This document shows positions 10,919-23,289 of a stretch of DNA of 64,000 nucleotides, one piece after another. Source of the stretch: Cryptomeria japonica (lineage: Eukaryota > Streptophyta > Pinopsida > Cupressales > Cupressaceae). Each line of letters opens with the position of its first letter. Position 1 is the first letter of the stretch. The stretch spans positions 122,326,640 through 122,390,639 of the forward strand of contig NC_081410.1 in NCBI RefSeq assembly GCF_030272615.1, read 5' to 3'. The notes under the pieces are model-generated. The model searched no databases, was not told the DNA's origin, and saw only the letters and a program-made list of their open reading frames with translations. A program made the translations under genes and the position numbers.

Positions 10919-13835
10919 ATGGATGATAATGCTGCATATGTTCATGATAATCCATTGTTTTCTCCTAATTTCAGAGCTCAAGGTAATATTTCTCAGCTCT
11001 GCAAATTTTCTGTCTTGTTTCTTCATAAACTCTTTTTATTCTTTTTTTCTTTTCGGTGGAAAGAATTGTTAATGCATGCTCTTCATGAATATCTCTGCAA
11101 GGAAAAACTCTAAGAAGGGGTAAACTTCAAGTGGGTACAGTCGTTTTTAGTAGCATCAACCCAAGTTGTTTGAAAAAGAAAATAACAGGGGAGGCAGGAC
11201 AGCATGGATAACAAGATTGTGCACTCACTGTTCTTTACTCTCCTCCCTTTTATTCTGGGCATTTGATTATCATTGTAATTGTATGCTGCAGGATATTACC
11301 AATCTCTTATAATTCATTCTTGATTTGATTGAATGATGTAGAAAAACTGGGAATGTTTATCTGATTAGCAGGCTGCAGACATTCTTTATCAGCTGCACTG
11401 CATTCTGAAGTTTTTAATAGCTTCTTGTCAATTTGATTGAGCACAAGGAGCCATGTTCAATGAGGCTTTTCTCATGTTGTAGTTCTTGTACGGATTCTTT
11501 CTCTGTTAAATTTCAGTCTTAGGGCTTTTGGGTTGTAGCTATAGGTCCTGTTATGTTATTGCAGATATGTTACACAAAACATATATAAGCATGGATATTT
11601 CTAGGCTCTGTTCATAGCTTGTTAATGAAAATGCAGTGACATCTCATCGTGGGTTTTTATTTGCAGTGAAGTGTTGGGACGTACGTGCAGAAAGAACTGA
11701 ATCAAACAAGAACACTCACAAGAAACCTGAAAAGAATACCTCTTCAATGGAGGTAGAGATGGATTTTAGTTCACGGCCAGATGGAGGTAGAGATGAATTA
11801 AACAAGAACAATCCCAAGAAATCTGAAAAGAAACCTCAATCATCTGGCAAGGCCAAGGACGGTAATTCTAGTGGTGGGAGACATTGCAGGCGTCGGTCTA
11901 TACTGGAAGATGACGAAGAATGGGAAGGTCTGGATGAGTTGAGGACGAAGGTTAGAAGATTCATGGACGAACAAGAAGATTCAGGCACAGAAGAGGGGAA
12001 TATTATGTCCTACTCAGCGAGTCCCCTGATCATTCAAGCTGGAGGAGTGGCTTCCTATCATCCACTCTACTCCCCATCTGCTCCCAGGCCTAGATTTTTA
12101 AGGTATGGAGGGAGTTCTCCTGAATTTTCGAACCATAAAAATAGGCCTGGTCAATCTTCTGTCGACAGGCAAAGATCAGAAGAAGAGTCCAGGGCAAAGG
12201 CAGAGGCAGGGGCAGGGGCAGAGGCAGAGGCAGAGACAGTGGCAGAGGCAGAGGCAGAGGTAAAAACAGAGGCAGATCAAGGCTATAATGGAGAAAAATC
12301 TGAAGCCATTGAAGAATATGTGAATGAATCCCATGGTCCCCAGTTAACCCAAGACCCACCTAGTTCGGAGAATCAAAGAAGCGAAATCACCACAGAAAAT
12401 GCAGAACAACCTCAAGGGTCTGCAGAACTAGATAATACAGTAGAGCCCAACCCCAGATCTGTGCTTGCCCACAGCATTAACACAAGCACTGTTGGATTCA
12501 AATGCTCTAAGCCTAACATTCGCAGGATGATGTTACCTCTATTTATGTTCCTTGTATTGGCCACGGCAGCCTCTGGATTTGGTCTGCTGGATAATAATTA
12601 TTTGGGCACCAGGAATGTGCAGCATTGCAGCGGCCATATGAACCCTCTGCCGCTTACTATGGGTTCAGTAAGTTTGTCACAGAAAATGAAAGAGTTCTTC
12701 TTATTATGGAAACCCACATTGTATTCTGAATACATGGGTCGACTCAAGAATTCATCAAGCACATTTGTGGGTAAGCTTGTAGACTCCTATATATGCTCTT
12801 GCGCTTCTTTCTCCTATCTTACATCCTACAAAGGATGGATGACAGAGGAAAATTGGGCCAAGTTTATCAATTTTAGCAGAAGGTTAATGGGCAGCTTCTT
12901 GAGTTTCTGCCAAGATATATTGATCAGCACAAGGTTTGATGCAGGAGAGATTCAGCGATTCTGCAAGTGCTTCAAATCAAACCAAACTGTAGGGTCCATG
13001 AATATTTCCTGCCCAACAGACTCCGGTATGAATAAGACTGCCACTGTGGCTACTGATCAAGCCAGTAAAGATGAAACCAATGAGAGTATTCAGGGGAATT
13101 CATCTACTGTACAAGTCTGTCCTATTCCAGAGCCTACCAGTTTTACCATTGATGCAAAACACTATGTTCATCCAGAATCTTGCGATCAAATTGTTGCAGA
13201 AGATGAGGAGGGTTCAACATTTTGTGAAAAGAATGCATCACAGGGCTCACATTGCTCATTTCCAAAAGTGAGTAAAGCAAAACAAGTTCATTTCAATCCA
13301 GAGCCAGTGGTATTTCCTGTGAGAGAAGAGACCTTCAATACCAGCTCAGAAGGCCTTACTGTTAACTTAGGTCTGGATCGTAAATCCTCAGTGATTATAT
13401 GGATTCGTGTTGCAGTTGTGGCTTCTATAGTGGCAATTCTGTTGATTTTAGTTGCTGCTGGGAATATCTACTTGGGGTGGCTTAAGGTCCAAGAAATGGG
13501 GGTGACCAAACATAACAGCAGGAATAAGCCTAGACAGAAGAGGCCGCAGATTGAACAAAATGTGACTCCTCCAGCACTTGGAAGCTTTGTGCTATATGTG
13601 GATCCTTCATATTCCAGAGAGGTACACATTCATCTCTTCACTTCATTACATCTAATCACTTCGTTACACTTTATCAATTTGCTTCTGTTATAAACTTGGG
13701 TATTTTTGTTATGTTTGAATTCAGCATACTCCAACTGCTGTGAGAAGATCTGCGCGAATTCGGAATAAAAGTCTTTCACCATTAGCTGCACAGCCAATTT
13801 TTACGTCTCCAAGTCCAGCACATTCTTTCTCATGA
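10919..13835 (+). CDS. two-pass membrane protein of unknown function, three exons
   Basis: Proposed exons are 10919-10982, 11667-13621 and 13725-13835, joined at GT-AG introns of 684 and 103 bp. They sum to 2,130 bases, exactly 710 codons including the stop, and phases agree at both joins. The protein starts MDDNAAYVHDNPLFSPNF. The first ~305 residues are hydrophilic, with a basic-acidic patch (RRRSILEDDEEWEGLDEL) and an Ala-Glu run near residues 197-225. Membrane segment one is about 311-329 (LPLFMFLVLATAASGFGLL), preceded by IRR. Segment two is about 597-626 (RVAVVASIVAILLILVAAG), followed by a basic tail. The ~270 residues between them carry many Cys and Asn-X-Ser/Thr sites, suggesting a lumenal or extracellular domain with both ends cytosolic. 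I do not recognise the family. It is the only intact gene in the window. Confidence 0.8.
10983..11666 (+). other. intron 1, with two in-frame acceptor choices
   Basis: The donor is CAAG|GTAATA at 10983. Two acceptors keep the frame: AAAATGCAG ending at 11636 and TTTTTATTTGCAG ending at 11666. They are exactly 30 bases apart, so using the first adds ten residues (TSHRGFLFAV). The second has the better pyrimidine tract and was chosen. Polypyrimidine and T-rich runs in the intron are typical of plants. Confidence 0.7.
12193..12280 (+). repeat. GCAGAG-type hexanucleotide repeat inside the coding exon
   Basis: Runs of GGCAGA and GGCAGG encode alternating Ala and Glu or Gly (AEAGAGAEAEAE). The repeat is a multiple of three and keeps the frame, so its length can vary between alleles without breaking the protein. 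The minus-strand Leu-Pro frame across it is a shadow. Confidence 0.9.
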
Positions 13836-13849
13836 TGTCTCTGTTAGGA

Positions 13850-14134
13850 GATCATATAACATCTGATTCTAAATGCTTGTGTACATATTGTTACTCTGTT
13901 TTAACAGACCATATAACATCTGATTCTAAATGCTTGTATATATACTGTTACTCTGTTTTAACAGATCATATAACATCTGATCCTAAATGCTTGTATACCT
14001 ACTGTTACTCTGTTTTGACAGATCATATAACATCTGATTCTGAATGCTTGTATACAAACTGTTACTCTGTTTTAATAGATCATATAGCATCTGATTCTAA
14101 ATACTTGTATATGTACTGTTACTCTGTTTTATTA
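13850..14134 (+). repeat. five tandem copies of a 57-bp unit in the presumed 3' UTR
   Basis: Units begin at 13850, 13907, 13964, 14021 and 14078, each opening with GATCATATAACATCTGATTC or a close variant and ending in TGTTACTCTGTTTTAACA. The array starts 15 bases after the stop codon of the membrane-protein gene. Because 57 is a multiple of three, a frame of 19-residue repeats (DHITSDSKCLY...) stays open. It begins across the stop codon in another frame and lacks any coding support. The most likely status is transcribed untranslated sequence. Confidence 0.9.
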
Positions 14135-14189
14135 TCTCTTTTTGAATTTCTGTCAAAAGCCACTCAAGCAATTCTCTTGAACAATTGAT

Positions 14190-16134
14190 GTATATTTGAA
14201 ACCAGGAGCCCTTCCAACTTTCAACATTTATGTTTCATGTAATGTATCCTAGTTATGTTTTTCTTTTCTTTTCACAGATTGAAGTTCTCTTCTCTTCCTT
14301 TTGTTTGAAACTAAACAATTCTCTCTTAACTTTAGTGATTGAGTGGAAGAATAATTAGGGTTTTTTCTGAACTATGAGTTGAGAATAGGAAATATTTCAG
14401 AAAAAAAGTTAACGCAGAAGGATCTCATCAAAAGTATATAAATATAATTATATGTGTATTATTGATTTTTTAGTTGGTTTGATAAAAAATTTTATGATAG
14501 ATTTTATTATTAAAAAATATTTTTTAGTTTTGTATTAATGTCTTTTTTTTCTTAAAAATAAATAAATGTTGATATTTTATTTTAAAGTATATATTTATAA
14601 AGATATTGATGGATATAATACTTTTCAATATTTTAAAAATTTAATCTATTATAATATCTACCTTTTTGACTATTGATAGTGAGAAGATTATTCTATCCAA
14701 TTTAATTTAATTTTTATTGGGAAGGTTGATTTCTTCTACTTTTGAGAATGTAAAGATGCATATATTTTATGTTTCACTTTCATTTTAGAATCACTTTAGT
14801 TTGTTTGTATGCAATATAATGACTAGTTTGAAAAATATATGTTTATGTCAAAGTTGGCAAGTAACTTGATCCTAAATTAATTTCATGTGCACACTTCCCA
14901 AATCCATTTCTCATATGTAATATTGGTCAGTCGTCACCCTAGATGCACTATCAATCATTCATCTTTGGTTGGTTCCACATCAACAATCAATCATTACTAT
15001 CAATCATTCATCTTTGGTCATTCGTCACCCTAGATGCACTATCAATCATTCATCTTTGGTTAGTTCCACATCATGACCTATTTTATTTTCATGGATGTAG
15101 ATTTGACCTCAAGCACTTCAATTTAAATTTTATATTTGGGCCCACATTTTCCCAACCCAACTAGCCACTATGAGGTAACTCAAGTGTGTAATATTTTAAG
15201 TTGTATACTAGGGTGTTGTATAAAAGGATAAACCCTAAAACATTATTGTCATTTAGGAATCACTAAACACATCTAGAAGATGAATCTATTGAAAGAGCTC
15301 CGCTACACATTACACCATTACAAGAGCATGATATTGACAATGCATCGACACACTAAGCATATTACATGATTGATTGTTGTGTTCGATCATTATTTCAGAT
15401 AGTTGACTCAAAACTAGGCTTTGAACAAAGGAGAATAACTTTTAAATGTGGGTTCCAAACATCAAGGTAAGCATATATATGATAATGGTTTCAAGATAAT
15501 TTAAATCTATAGGCAAGGTTTGAATCTACATAGAGACTTCAATTTCATAGGCACAAAGGTTAGTTTGTAGACACATAAATGAAACAAAATAACAAAAAAT
15601 AGTTTTATTATTCTTGAGGTGAGCATCTAATAGGTTCCAAATTTTAGGCACATTAGCAATTAACAATTGTCAAATTTAAATTGAAATTAGATTTAGAGTT
15701 GAGCTATAGATTATTTTATTTATTTAAAATTAGTTGTATTTATTTATTTTAGTAGCAAGTAATCAATCCCACCTCATTAATTTTAGGTGTATTTATTAAT
15801 TGTTGCTATATAATTGCTATAAAGAATTTTATAAAGTGGGTTAGTTAACCCCCCTTATGTCTACTGCAAATGTTGATATGTGCATTTATCATGGAATATA
15901 TTGTTTCTAGATTCCTTTATCTATTGTTATAGATAATGATACACATTTAACAATAAAGAAGTATAAAAGTTTGTAGACAAGGTTTTATAATGGTCAAGTT
16001 AAGAATACAAACAAAGCAATTGAGAAAATAGGAAGTCATACATAGTTCCAATTGCCATATGCAACTTCTTTCCACATTATGGGATTATTATGGGATTATT
16101 GTACTAGCATTTTCCCCTACCCCTACATGGTACA
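14190..16134. other. AT-rich intergenic stretch
   Basis: The first ~70 bases look like a plant 3' end (T-rich, AATGTATCC). The remainder is AT-rich with no recognised coding or LTR feature, apart from a partial tandem duplication. There the text CGTCACCCTAGATGCAC at 14932 recurs at 15023, period 91 bp, with several ATCAATCATTCATCTTTGG copies. Confidence 0.5.
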
Positions 16135-16402
16135 CTCCTTAAATGTGATTTATGATCTATAAAAATAAGGCCATTATGCCTCTTGAATTAGATATTCCAC
16201 CCATGTAGGTATCCCTTCATGGTGTTATTGATGATGATGCACACAAAGAACATCATAAATAGCCATATATATATATATCTCCTTAAGTGTGATTTATGAT
16301 CTATAAAAATAAGGCCATTATGCCTCTTGAATTAGATATTCCACCCATGTAGGTATCCCTTCATGGTGTTATTGATGATGATGCACACAAAGAACATCAT
16401 AA

Positions 16403-16436
<34 letters not shown>

Positions 16437-16440
16437 TTTA
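16135..16440. repeat. recent 144-bp tandem duplication with (TA)n
   Basis: The block starting CTCCTTAAATGTGATTTATG at 16135 is repeated from 16279 (CTCCTTAAGTGTG). I see a single substitution over more than 120 bases before each copy runs into a TATATA tract. The near identity in a region of otherwise decayed sequence marks it as young. Confidence 0.9.
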
Positions 16441-17219
16441 ATAAAGGGGCATTATTCAATACAAATTTGAGATTGATGATTTTGCTATTTACACATCAAC
16501 CTTAAAAATCTAAATGTCAAATAAGAGTTTAGAGGTAAATTTAAACCCAGTTGGTTAGCACCCTTCATTATCACTACTAGGTACATGGCACATGAGCATT
16601 TAGATTGTCCGCCATAGGTGGGAAGAAATTAAAAAATATAGTTAGTATCACACATTTACTCTACTTCTGTTCTTTAGAATTACAACTTTAGACAAGGATT
16701 TAGTCGCAAAACATTTCAATTCAATTGATAATGGTTCTAGTGAGATGTATAGCTTATTAATAATTTAGTGGGTTATGGTTTTAGTAGGATCCTCAACTTT
16801 TCAATAGATTTAAATTTAAGTGGCATATATTGTTATAGTTACAAGGGCTAGATTTGGATGGTTTAGAGATTATTTGACCTCTTTATCTTTATTTCCCTTC
16901 TTTTACCTATGTGACCAATGTCACATCCTTTCAACTCTTTGTGCTCTTATTGTTACATACTTTTAATAATTTCATGTTTATATCTTACTAAATATATTTT
17001 TATGTCTACAATTGCATACTTACATCTCCTATGCCATCTACTTTGATTGTTTTTATAATCCATCTTTCTACATTTATTGCTTATTTATCCTTACTATAGG
17101 GGGAAACTTATTAGAATTTCTTAAAAGTGATTATGTGATTACAATTTCATATATTATTAATTAATTGTCACATCATTGATAGAAAGAAATCTCCCATTGA
17201 TAAAGTTATGACAAAAATT
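16441..17219. other. AT-rich stretch without recognised feature
   Basis: No frame, LTR or repeat of note was seen on either strand. Confidence 0.45.
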
Positions 17220-17311
17220 CTATCGCAAACCACTACAAAGAGATTGCAGATCTCCTAACTAAATGGACACTTCCTAAACAAGTAGTAGATTGGGAAAGGG
17301 AAATATAAACC
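17220..17311 (+). pseudogene. possible C-terminal end of a Copia polyprotein
   Basis: One plus-strand frame reads NHYKEIADLLTKWTLPKQ followed by VVDWEREI and a stop. Copia polyproteins usually end with a segment like QLADIFTKPLP. The match is short and upstream text in the same frame is not convincing, so this could be chance. It abuts the edge of the LTR that follows. Confidence 0.4.
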
Positions 17312-18436
17312 GAGAAAGACCTCTAAGAACTAGTATGCATCTTAAGTATCCAACTTTTTTTTAATATTTCAACAACTTGGTACAAGGACATACTACTAAG
17401 CCATTACAGTAGAACCAAACATAGTTAATTTCCCATCTATTAATCCCTAGAGAAAAGATAATATAGTTTCTAGATCTAATAAAATTTTAGCAACATAACA
17501 ACATGTAAATCAACACTTCAAGAATAAGAAAGAAGAAATAAAAGATAGATAGAAATAAGAGAAGAAACATTGATAGACATGGGGAAAATCTCTTTAGCTA
17601 AAAACTCCACACTCCAAAGCATTGGACCAATGTATTAATTTGCAAAAAAATGTTACAATACACTTGTAATCTCTAAGCCTTTACATGGAGTCTATATCTT
17701 TCTCTTCTAGAGAAAACCCGACTGCATAACCCTACAAAAAATAATTTTCCTCACTCCTCTCATAAACCCACATAGGAGACATACAATATATATAGAGAGA
17801 TTTACAAGTTTGAAGTAGCTTCTAGACAAAGCCAAAATAAGTGGGCATCAAAATCCATGTGGCACATTTTTCAACCAGTTCTAAGCATATAACAAACATT
17901 TGTCCAAGAATATCTAACCCCTCTTACATGCCTCCAAACTTGGGAACTTCATTTTTGCTAAAAAAATAGGAATGCCAGATGCTCCTACGCACCGTACAAC
18001 TGTCATTGAATTGTCATATATGACAACACTTACAATTATAAAAGAATATATCATAAATTACTATAATTAATTATTCTCTTACAACTCATTATAACCTAAC
18101 CTGGGCACCCATATTCTCCATGTAAGATGTCTTCTAACACTTGTCCAACCTGCCATAGGAATCTATCATAACCCGTCATAAGAATTCATCATACAATAAT
18201 GGCTTACACATGTTTCTAAGATACTTACACATGGAAGAATATCTCTACAAAATTGTGATGCCTACTTTCCCATATAGTGCCAAAATAAATGCTTGCCACC
18301 TTCTTGTCTAAGCCAATTCATTGTACCATGTCACACTAGATGAAAAATATGATGAGCAAGAAATTACAATTTAGGAATTAAATAAATAAATACAATGATA
18401 GGCATGACTAAGGTTGATACACCTTAATTACCACCA
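17291..18436 (-). repeat. LTR (minus orientation), relative of the LTR at 62.6 kb
   Basis: The reverse complement of this block aligns along its whole length with 62603-63744. Shared text includes TTAATTATAGT, TTGTCATATATGA, TTTGGAGGCATG and GTGGATTTATGAGAGGAGTG. Next to the right edge the minus strand has ACAAATGGGAGAA just before the LTR start, which fits a polypurine tract and marks it as a 3' LTR. The left edge near 17291 is where similarity stops. No matching 5' LTR was found to the right. Confidence 0.75.
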
Positions 18437-20940
18437 TTCTCCCATTTGTCAAACACCTTATCATGACCAATTTGAATGAGATTTAACTACAAAGGGCCAA
18501 ACAAAGAGATGATTCATCATAGCCATCCATGAAACCACATGAACTTCCAACATGCTCTCATGATCAAACAAGGTATCTATAATAACATCTAAGGTGTCCA
18601 CCATATCAAGCAAGAAATCTCATCCTCCGACATACCACATATGGAAGAAAAGAAACAAGCCAAGGTGAAGATGCACCAAAACAAATAACAACATGCATTA
18701 AATCCAAGTGATAATAAGGGCTACAAATTTTGTTGTTACAAATCCACTATGCTCACAAGATTTATAGAAGCATCAATACATCTACATTCAAACTCATTAC
18801 AAAATAAATTTGAATATCAAAGCCTTCATGCCATAACAAGATTGAACACCAGTGTTCTAAGAATAGTTAGAACAACAACCAAAATCGATTATTAACATCC
18901 AACTACAGAACCCACAGGACTGGAAATAGAAACCATAACAACTCCTAACCCATATAATCATCCATACCTCAAAGGTATCTAAAACATCAACAAAACTCAT
19001 GCCAATAACATATCCAATCCATCAATAACAATCATGAGCCCCTTGCATACAATTTGCCAATGAAGAACACACAAAGCTAGGAACTCTTGTTGCATGGAAA
19101 ATGTCAAATGTGAAAATGTATCATGGAATACTGTTTACCAATTAAAACTTATAACAAAGATGTGGAAAATAATTGAATCATATAATAAAGAACAATCACA
19201 CTGATCAACACATGTAACACAAACTACTACATAGGTTCTAATAACATGTCATCATAACTCTCCCATGTCCATCACACTAAACCATGCAATCACAAACCCC
19301 TAGGAAGCAACCATAGAACAAAGTGAGAATCTATGAATTATATCACAACCATTTCCTTAATCCAACACCTCAGAGTACTAGGCTATTTCAAGTAAGATCT
19401 CCTTCACAACTCCAATAAAAAGCCTCAACAACACCCAAATGTTCAATCTCATTAGATCTTGAACAACACAAATATGTCAAATATCACCATAATAGATGTA
19501 AAATTTGTCCAAAATAAGGAAGATAAAACTTAAATTCATCCCAATATCAATAAATTAGACCAATTAAATCTCCAAAACTTATCACGAGTAAAAAAAATAC
19601 TCAAGGAGATAAACATTTTCCTTAAATGAACTTTCCTAAACTAGCAACCATAGCTCAAGATCCCATCACCATGAGAAGACATAAAACATAATGCATTTGG
19701 AAATAATATGGGATATACCATTGAGATGATTATCTTTTGAGTAGATCAAGAGCGTGGGATGAGATTACTCCTTTAGAAATGCCAATTCACACATAATTTC
19801 TCTAAGAAAAATCTCCTCTTAGGCCCATCATGATCTTGTGTCCATATCTAGTTGAAAAGCTACTCGAATTTTTTGTTGAAACCTTAAAAGAGTAACCATC
19901 TCAACAACTACCTCAAGCAATGTCTCCAAGTATCCATGATCATCAAAAAATGATGATCCATGCTAAGCACCAAAGAAAATAACCAATGTACCCAACACCA
20001 ATAGAACCAACAAGATCATTGTTGAATCTCCAACTACATAATTAGAAACCAATAATGACAACATGATCTCACATATCCTTATAAGAAGATCATATTCTCT
20101 AATGAACATAGCATGCTAGAAAGAGCATTGGTATCATGCCAACACACCAACTACAATCAAGAGCACATCATTACATAATACTAAACCATCCTATAAGTAA
20201 TGATTACTTATCAAAACCAACAAGTCATGAACTAGCGTGTCAAACAAAGACTACAATATTCCTCCATGACTAGCCCAAATATCAACATCTCCAATCACAT
20301 AAAGATAACCATCTCTTAACAATGAAATTGTGAATGTGAAATAAATCTTCTGCAGAAATTGGATCTAAGAGATCCTCTAAGACATCCACAAATATTAAGG
20401 AACACCATCCATCACCAAAGATGAATCCATTTTATTGAGCCTTCTAATTCCACTTGAGATTTGGTGCTAGTCTAATAGCTTTCATGACTCAGGGATGCCT
20501 ATCCTATTTGAGCAACTCTTCATGGACTAGAAGCTACATTTAACTTGTAAACCTAGGGATTGTAGATAGCATTGCATGTGTATTATGAGCTCATCTTAGG
20601 TTGGTATCCTATGTTGACTACAATATTTTATTAAAGGAAAGTGCAATGAAACAACTGCTAAATATTACTATAATTGATAAAGAAATATTAAGGAAAGGAG
20701 AAGTGCAATGGAAATAAAACATGGTAATAAATTAATCCTAACCAAGATAATCATAATCAAAACATTTTTAACTAACACTTACACTATATAATGAATTAGA
20801 ATAATAATTGCTACAGGAAACTACTAACGACTAGAACACTATACAATTGTTGTATGAAATCTAACAGTAAATTGAAGTAGAAAGATCTAACTAAAACTCA
20901 TGCATAAATAAAACTCAAAGTAGCATTACTTCAAGTGGCC
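18437..20940. other. interior of a decayed element, no coding domain recognised
   Basis: If the block to the left is a 3' LTR in minus orientation, this is its interior. No protease, integrase, RT or gag motif could be read on either strand. The sequence is A- and C-rich on the plus strand with many CATCA and AACAA words. Confidence 0.4.
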
Positions 20941-22260
20941 CCCCTTGGGTAAGTACTTGTTTAGAAGAATACATAATCAAATAACTTATTTAGAAGATGC
21001 ATTTTTATTCATAAATTATAGGCATACATGCCTTTGTTACAAAATAATATAAAGCAAAGATACATTATAATAGTCACAACATCATTAACCTTTTTAGGTT
21101 ACAATTGAACTCATCTATATCTTTGAATCCATGACTCAATTTATAACAAAATAATGCTTGATCCATAGATATAGGGAGAGATTTATTGAACAAGTAAAGA
21201 AAGCATAAACTATTTAAGAGTCCAATTAGGACTGAAACTCATAACATAACAAGATATACATGTCCACTCAAAACATCATAACAAACTATTAAATAACACA
21301 TCCAAAAATAATTGGTAGTGTTATAGAAGAAGGCCATGCATGAGTGACACTCTTCAATAGCTCAGAGTTCTTGGAACCGCCTCTAACTAATTCAAAGCTA
21401 TTTTTTCCGTCGGTTGCAAGAACTTTGTAGTATCAGTTGCAAGAACAACCACCTCTAGTCTAAGTTGAGTGTTGCATGTCAAGTTAGTAAGCACAATTTT
21501 GCAAACCATAAAAATTAGCCATCCACATTGATTTCACACAATTATAAGCGTGTGTGTGTATGTGTGATATTCATATCCATTAAATAAACATATTAAAAGT
21601 GCTCATATGAGGTTTAAATAGCATGAGAAGTCATGTTATAACTAAAGTTTATAGCATACATTCCATAAAATCTTAACTAAGTATGGTATGCAACTATGAA
21701 AAGTAGACACAACATGATCCTATCATCCCCCCAAATTAGTCTACCACTTTTCCCAAAGTAGGCGCCAATAATTAGTTATGTGCCAATGTCATTTCACTAA
21801 AGTTAGAGTGAGTTATTAGACCTAGATTCTATGCAATTGGGTTCCAATAAAACCCATTGGATCTTCCAATTTGACACCACCTAAGTTATTTGGTCTAGTC
21901 ACTATTCTACTCCACTCCTCTCCAATCTAGTACAATCCATAGAATCAATGGGGGTTGAAAGAGGAGTGACATCTATTTTAGCTCTTTTATTATGGCTAGC
22001 TTTATATATTTCCTTGCTCTTCTGATGGATACATGGCAGTTATATAGGGAATGTGGCTCTTTCTTTTTCAATTCATCTTTGAGTTCTTTCCATAAGTGTA
22101 CAAAAATTCCAATACATCTTTGCCAAGTGCATGTCCCATTCTATCATATATTGCACAAACTTCCTTTATGGCTGCCAATATCTATTGTTGGACAACAAGT
22201 TTACTAGTTAGTAACACCCAATCATTAAGGATAGTATCTACATGACTATATTCTATTCTA
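20941..22260. other. AT-rich stretch, no recognised gene
   Basis: Contains a short (GT)n run near 21548. The minus strand would lie downstream of the gag fragment at 22.3-22.8 kb, so part of this may be decayed gypsy sequence. No motif confirms it. Confidence 0.35.
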
Positions 22261-22269
22261 AAGGTTAAA

Positions 22270-22790
22270 ATGGTTGTCCTTTCAATCTCCCTAGAGTTAG
22301 CCATTTATTTTCCCCTGTTCGGGTGGTCTATGAAATCCCTAAGTATGAGTATCCTAGTTATAGTTTTGAAACCACTCATGTGCCTCTTGGGACTTGCCCT
22401 ATATTTTCTTTGCAATGAGGGCCTTCTCCATAGAAACCCAAAGGTTCTCTGGATCATCCATACAAACAGGACTATATATGCCTGCATTCAGGCCCCTAAT
22501 GAAACAATTGACAAGGAGTATCTCATCCTAAAGGTAATAAACATATTGGAGTAACTTGAGAAACTTGCTCTCATACTGAGCCACTGTCATCCCTCACTGA
22601 TGAAGGTCATGGAATTCATCTATATGATGCTATCTATAATGCTTTGATAGATAACGAGATCTAAACTTCTCTAGAAAAATATCCCAAGTAAGAACGTTAG
22701 TTATGAGATGATGCTTGCATTCCTCCTACCAGCACCATGTGGATGTTGAGTCTCTCAATAAGTGCACTGCAAGACGTGCCTTTAGGTTTC
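22270..22790 (-). pseudogene. Ty3/gypsy gag fragment, left arm of an inverted pair
   Basis: The minus strand gives TWDIFLEKFRSRYLSKHYR, EFHDLHQ, GMTVAQYESKFLKLLQYVYYL and CFIRGLNAGIYSPVCMDDPE in several frames. This is the usual order of the retrotransposon gag domain. Stops and shifts break it. It faces a second gag fragment in the opposite orientation immediately to the right. Confidence 0.75.
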
Positions 22791-23063
22791 TCGCATTTAG
22801 GGATGACCGTGGCTCAGTATGAGAGCAAGTTACTCTAGTATGTTTATTACCTTCGGGTTGAGAGACTCCTAAGCAATTGTTTCATTCGGAGCCTTAATGC
22901 AGACATATTTGGTCTTGTTCGTATGGTTGATCCAAAGAATCTTTGGGTTGCTATGGAGAAGGCCCTCATTGTGGAGGAAATATAGGGCAAGTCCTAGGAG
23001 GCACGTGAGCGGTTTCAAAACTGCAACCAGGGTACTCAGACTTAGGGATTTCATAGACCACCC
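22321..23063. repeat. long inverted repeat (about 265-bp arms, 200-bp spacer)
   Basis: The arms are 22321-22594 and 22799-23063. The reverse complement of the right arm matches the left arm over most of its length, roughly 85% by eye, with a small deletion near the spacer. Text such as GGTGGTCTATGAAATCCCTA and GAGGGCCTTCTCCATAG occurs in both. RNA made through it would fold into a long hairpin. Confidence 0.85.
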
Positions 23064-23215
23064 TTTACTCAGAAGGGAGGGTTTAGGCCACCATCCTTAC
23101 CACCTAGGCCACCACAACAGTAGCAGAGTTAGAGGCCTAAGCCTCAACAGGGTGATCAGGGTGGCCCTAATTGGGCATGACACTTCAAGTTTCATATATG
23201 AACAAAAAGCTCTTA
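22799..23215 (+). pseudogene. Ty3/gypsy gag fragment, right arm of an inverted pair
   Basis: The plus strand reads QYESKLL, QYVYYLRVERLLSNCFIRSL, VRMVDPKNLWVAMEKAL and then a Pro/Gln-rich tail (PPRPPQQ). It is the same gag segment as on the minus strand to the left, but slightly longer at its 3' end. It is interrupted by stops. Confidence 0.75.
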
Positions 23216-23289
23216 TTTAAGGGTGAAACCACAATAGTGGGTTACACTTTTTTGGACAAAGAAATTCCACTTTTTTTAATCCAAAACAT

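Noticed and set aside
12090-12359. Minus-strand Leu-Pro frame
   Set aside because: Shadow of the Ala-Glu coding repeat on the plus strand.
13832-14188. Plus-strand frame of 19-residue repeats
   Set aside because: It overlaps the stop of the real gene in another frame and owes its openness to the 57-bp tandem unit.
14943-15164. Plus-strand 73-codon frame
   Set aside because: Produced by a partial 91-bp tandem duplication; no other support.
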